From contig JBBQJW010000015.1 in the NCBI GenBank assembly GCA_038326325.1, positions 1 to 64,000 on the forward strand: a DNA stretch of 64,000 nucleotides, read 5' to 3'. A program made the translations under genes and the position numbers. Numbering within the stretch: position 1 is the first letter of the stretch; each line of letters starts with the position of its first letter. The notes beneath the pieces are model-generated. The model saw only the letters and a list, made by a program, of their open reading frames with translations, had not been told where the DNA came from and made no database searches. Of this stretch, positions 61,841 to 64,000 are shown piece after piece. This DNA comes from UBA10324 sp038326325 (GTDB lineage: Bacteria; Bacteroidota; Bacteroidia; Chitinophagales; UBA10324).

Positions 61841-62393
61841 CGAGAATAAAAATCCGTGGACAATACAGAATAAAAAAAAAGTGTACGACAACCCCTGGAT
61901 AAGTGTAACAGAATTTGATGTATTGAATCCATCAGGCGGAAAAGGAATTTACGGTGTTGTGCATTTTCACAACACCGCTATTGGCATTCTTCCGTTAGAT
62001 AAAGACAAAAATACATGGTTAGTTGGTCAGTATCGCTTCCCTCTTAAACAATACAGTTGGGAAATCCCAGAAGGTGGTGGTAAAAAAAATATTCCATTAC
62101 TCGAATCAGCAAAACGAGAGTTATTAGAAGAAACAGGAATAGAAGCGAAGGAATGGACTCCGATTATAGAAACACATTTAAGTAACAGTGCAATGGATGA
62201 ATATGGAATAATTTATATCGCTCAAGATTTATCTTTTACGAATTCTGAACCAGAAGAAACAGAACAACTTCAAGTCAAGAAATTGCCTTTTGAAGAAGTG
62301 TATCAGTTAGTGATGAATGGAAAAATTACAGATGCGCTTACACAACTTGCCGTGATGAAAGCGAAACTTTTAATGATTGAAGGGAAGATTTAG
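61833..62393 (+). CDS. NUDIX hydrolase, ADP-ribose pyrophosphatase-like
   Basis: 186 residues. The NUDIX box is SWEIPEGGGKKNIPLLESAK followed by RELLEETGIEAKEW near residues 80-112. The N-terminal YDNPWISVTEFDVLNPSGG and VVHFHNTAIGILPLDKDKNT resemble the ADP-ribose diphosphatase subgroup. Hydrolysis of an ADP-sugar or dinucleotide is likely. It overlaps the sirtuin gene by 8 nt. Sirtuins release nicotinamide and O-acetyl-ADP-ribose, and ADP-ribose-type NUDIX enzymes can degrade the latter, so the pair makes metabolic sense; that link is inference. Confidence 0.92.
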   Translation: MIDENKNPWTIQNKKKVYDNPWISVTEFDVLNPSGGKGIYGVVHFHNTAIGILPLDKDKNTWLVGQYRFPLKQYSWEIPEGGGKKNIPLLESAKRELLEETGIEAKEWTPIIETHLSNSAMDEYGIIYIAQDLSFTNSEPEETEQLQVKKLPFEEVYQLVMNGKITDALTQLAVMKAKLLMIEGKI

Positions 62394-62445
62394 AATAGTG
62401 AAAAATAAAAGTGAAAAATAAATCTGTTAATCTGCGGCAATCTCT

Positions 62446-62934
62446 CTAAGAAATCGTTTCAAAAATTCCATCCACTTTATTCTTCCTTACATTATTCCAA
62501 TGAAAATATTTTCCATTCATCGCAACATAAACTCCGGAGGGTAAAGTTTGCACGAGCGATAAAGCACAACCCATATTAAAAAATCCATCTGAGCTACCAA
62601 ACTGATAGGGAATCATGGCACCTGTTAACACAATTGTTTTCGCAACTTTCGCTTCACCTAAAACTTTTGCCGTCACTTCCATTGTATCAGTTCCGTGAGT
62701 GATAACAATATTCGCTTCTGCGCTTTCTCTGCAATTCTTCAATATCAATTCACGATGCTTTTCGTTCATCTCTAAACTATCAATCATCATAAGTGTTTCA
62801 ATATTTACTTCAAGTTGACTTCTTCCGCGAGAAAGAATTTCATGAAGGTGAGTGTCTTTAAAAAATAGTTTCCCTGTCAGTTCATCATATTCCTTATCAA
62901 AGGTTCCCCCGGTCACAATAATTTTAATAGGCAT
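62446..62934 (-). CDS. Short asparaginase-domain protein
   Basis: 162 residues, about half of a normal type I asparaginase (330-350). It keeps the N-terminal amidase domain: IIVTGGTFDKEYDELTGKLF with the nucleophilic Thr11, TLMMIDSLEMNEKHRELILK, NIVITHGTDTMEVTAKVLGE with the second Thr, and TIVLTGAMIPYQFGSSDGFF. The C-terminal domain is missing, but there is no sign of a recent frameshift downstream. Stand-alone short forms are known in several bacteria. Substrate specificity cannot be predicted. Confidence 0.88.
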   Translation of the reverse strand: MPIKIIVTGGTFDKEYDELTGKLFFKDTHLHEILSRGRSQLEVNIETLMMIDSLEMNEKHRELILKNCRESAEANIVITHGTDTMEVTAKVLGEAKVAKTIVLTGAMIPYQFGSSDGFFNMGCALSLVQTLPSGVYVAMNGKYFHWNNVRKNKVDGIFETIS

Positions 62935-63051
62935 AGAAAAAATTTTCGCTAAAGTAATTGCAGCATTTTATTCTTCCCGAACGGAATTAACATTTTGTTA
63001 AACATCCTTTTTTCATTCTATGCAATTCAACATTCACGAATTTTTTTTGGC

Positions 63052-63059
63052 TACTTTTG
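63052..63059 (+). promoter_or_regulatory. -7 box upstream of the 63078 gene
   Basis: TACTTTTG matches TAnnTTTG and ends 18 nt before the ATG at 63078, downstream of an eight-T run. No clear -33 element. Confidence 0.45.
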
Positions 63060-63077
63060 ACGCAAACACAAATACAA

Positions 63078-64000
63078 ATGAAAAGAATTTTTACTTCCTT
63101 AATTTTCCTTCTAACAACTGCAGTTGCCTTGGCACAAAATCCAGCTCCATGTTCTGATTTATTTTTTTCAGAATACATAGAAGGTACAAACAACAATAAG
63201 GTGTTAGAAATTTATAATCCTACCTCTTCCACAATTAACCTCACAGATTACAAAGTTTGGATTTCGTTTAATGGCGGGTCAACTACTTCGTCAATTTATT
63301 TACAAGGAACATTGAATGCAGGTGCTGCTTTTGTTTTAGCTAATACATTAGCAAACGCAACCGTTCTTGCTTTAGCAAATCAAACCAGCGGAGCTTTGGA
63401 TTTCAATGGTAATGATGCTGTAGCATTAATTGATACGGCAAGTAATGACACTATCGATATTATCGGGGTAATAGGAGTTAATCCTGGTGCTTCATGGCCA
63501 GTTGGTTCAGGTTCCACACTGCTTCACACATTAACAAGAATGGCAAGTGTAAATAATGGTCAACTCGACTGGATAACCGGTGCAAATGAATGGAATGTTT
63601 TTGCATCAAATGATTTTACTCAATTAGGTACTCATACTATGACTCCTTGCACAGTAATCCCCGAAGTTTATATCGTTAATACCGCTCAATCAGTAATCGA
63701 ATCGGCTGGAACAATTTCTATTCAGGTTGGAATAAATAATCCAAACGCAAATCCGACAACTGTTACACTTACTGCAAGTGATGTAACAGCTGCAAGTGGT
63801 TCTGATTACAATCTAATCGGCAATCCTGTTGCAGTTACATTCCCCTCTAATTCTTCTGCAACACAAACTGTTACTATAGATATTTTAAATGACGCGGTTG
63901 TTGAACCTACTGAAACATTCAATATTGATTTAAGCAATCCTTCAAACAGCGCAACACTCGGAACTTCACATGAAGTTGTAACAATTACTGATGATGATAC
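63078..64000 (+). CDS. Secreted lamin-tail and Calx-beta protein (cut by window edge)
   Basis: The frame opens with ATG at 63078 and stays open to the window end (307 codons seen). The signal peptide MKRIFTSLIFLLTTAVALAQ is followed by a lamin-tail-like domain (DLFFSEYIEGTNNNKVLEIY, TINLTDYKVWISFNGG, ALDFNGNDAVALIDTAS) up to about residue 195. A Calx-beta domain follows (VTLTASDVTAASGSDYNLIG, TETFNIDLSNPSNSATLG, VVTITDDD). The presence of a T9SS sorting domain cannot be seen but is likely given the composition. It is similar in architecture to many T9SS surface proteins in this phylum, and to the lamin-tail gene at 489 only at domain level. Confidence 0.87.
   Translation, partial: MKRIFTSLIFLLTTAVALAQNPAPCSDLFFSEYIEGTNNNKVLEIYNPTSSTINLTDYKVWISFNGGSTTSSIYLQGTLNAGAAFVLANTLANATVLALANQTSGALDFNGNDAVALIDTASNDTIDIIGVIGVNPGASWPVGSGSTLLHTLTRMASVNNGQLDWITGANEWNVFASNDFTQLGTHTMTPCTVIPEVYIVNTAQSVIESAGTISIQVGINNPNANPTTVTLTASDVTAASGSDYNLIGNPVAVTFPSNSSATQTVTIDILNDAVVEPTETFNIDLSNPSNSATLGTSHEVVTITDDD

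Noticed and set aside
62987..63196. 69-codon minus-strand frame over the start of the lamin-tail gene
   Set aside because: It covers the promoter and signal peptide of a well-supported plus-strand gene.

Overview
The window is chromosomal DNA from an uncultured-looking member of the Bacteroidota. Several things point there. Many predicted secreted proteins end in type IX secretion (T9SS) sorting domains of both type A and type B, and there is a PorP/SprF-type T9SS membrane protein. SprB-like and PKD repeats, DUF4783, DUF4294, DUF4956 and DUF3857 proteins are present, there are no clear Shine-Dalgarno sequences, and several genes have TAnnTTTG -7 boxes. Gene order is mostly housekeeping, with no prophage, plasmid, CRISPR array or complete insertion sequence. 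One tRNA-Ala(GGC) is present and there is no rRNA.

Layout. 1-365: N-terminus of aconitase, minus strand. 489-4315: an operon of lamin-tail protein, lipoprotein, VTC-domain protein, DUF4956 membrane protein and DUF2490 barrel. 4348-14.8 kb, minus strand: DinB protein, LutA-like Fe-S protein, MFS transporter, dnaE, SUI1 factor, lipid kinase, LTA-synthase-like sulfatase and nadC, continuing to DUF4783 at 15.2 kb. 15.5-19.6 kb: gpmI, a lipoprotein, DinB protein and M20 peptidase. 19.7 kb: tRNA-Ala. 20.1-27.3 kb: a 1098-residue MORN/YwqK-repeat protein followed by two DUF3857/transglutaminase-like proteins. 27.3-29.6 kb: lpxB, a small membrane protein and surE. 29.7-33.6 kb: two large T9SS cargo proteins. 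33.7-36.3 kb: pruA, followed by a repeat-rich spacer that carries a truncated second copy of the pruA 5' end. 36.3-42.1 kb: ftsK, lolA, lpdA, an Rrf2 regulator and a double DUF2061 protein. 42.1-48.6 kb: a SprB-repeat T9SS protein, PorP/SprF, a GT9 glycosyltransferase, DUF4294 and a dihaem cytochrome c. 48.8-53.5 kb: gdhA-ccmD-ccmC, ccmB, mdh and a retropepsin-like protease. 53.6-60.2 kb: surface lipoproteins (two beta-propellers and a duplicated-domain protein) and an ECF sigma factor with a cognate membrane protein. 60.4-64 kb: SanA/YdcF protein, sirtuin, NUDIX hydrolase, short asparaginase, and the start of a lamin-tail/Calx-beta surface protein.

The most striking signal is not a gene. A short motif, TGTWACA, most often as GTGTAACAG, occurs about 107 times by eye, roughly once per 600 bp. 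It is almost equally frequent in both orientations (54 and 53), and it is read in all three codon frames of unrelated genes. Base composition alone predicts about 13 copies of the 7-mer and less than one of the 9-mer; I counted 37 of the 9-mer. This looks like a genome-wide dispersed DNA signal, comparable in behaviour to the DNA uptake sequences of Pasteurellaceae and Neisseriaceae. I know of no such motif described for Bacteroidota. It is nearly absent from 55.6-61.4 kb and from most of dnaE.
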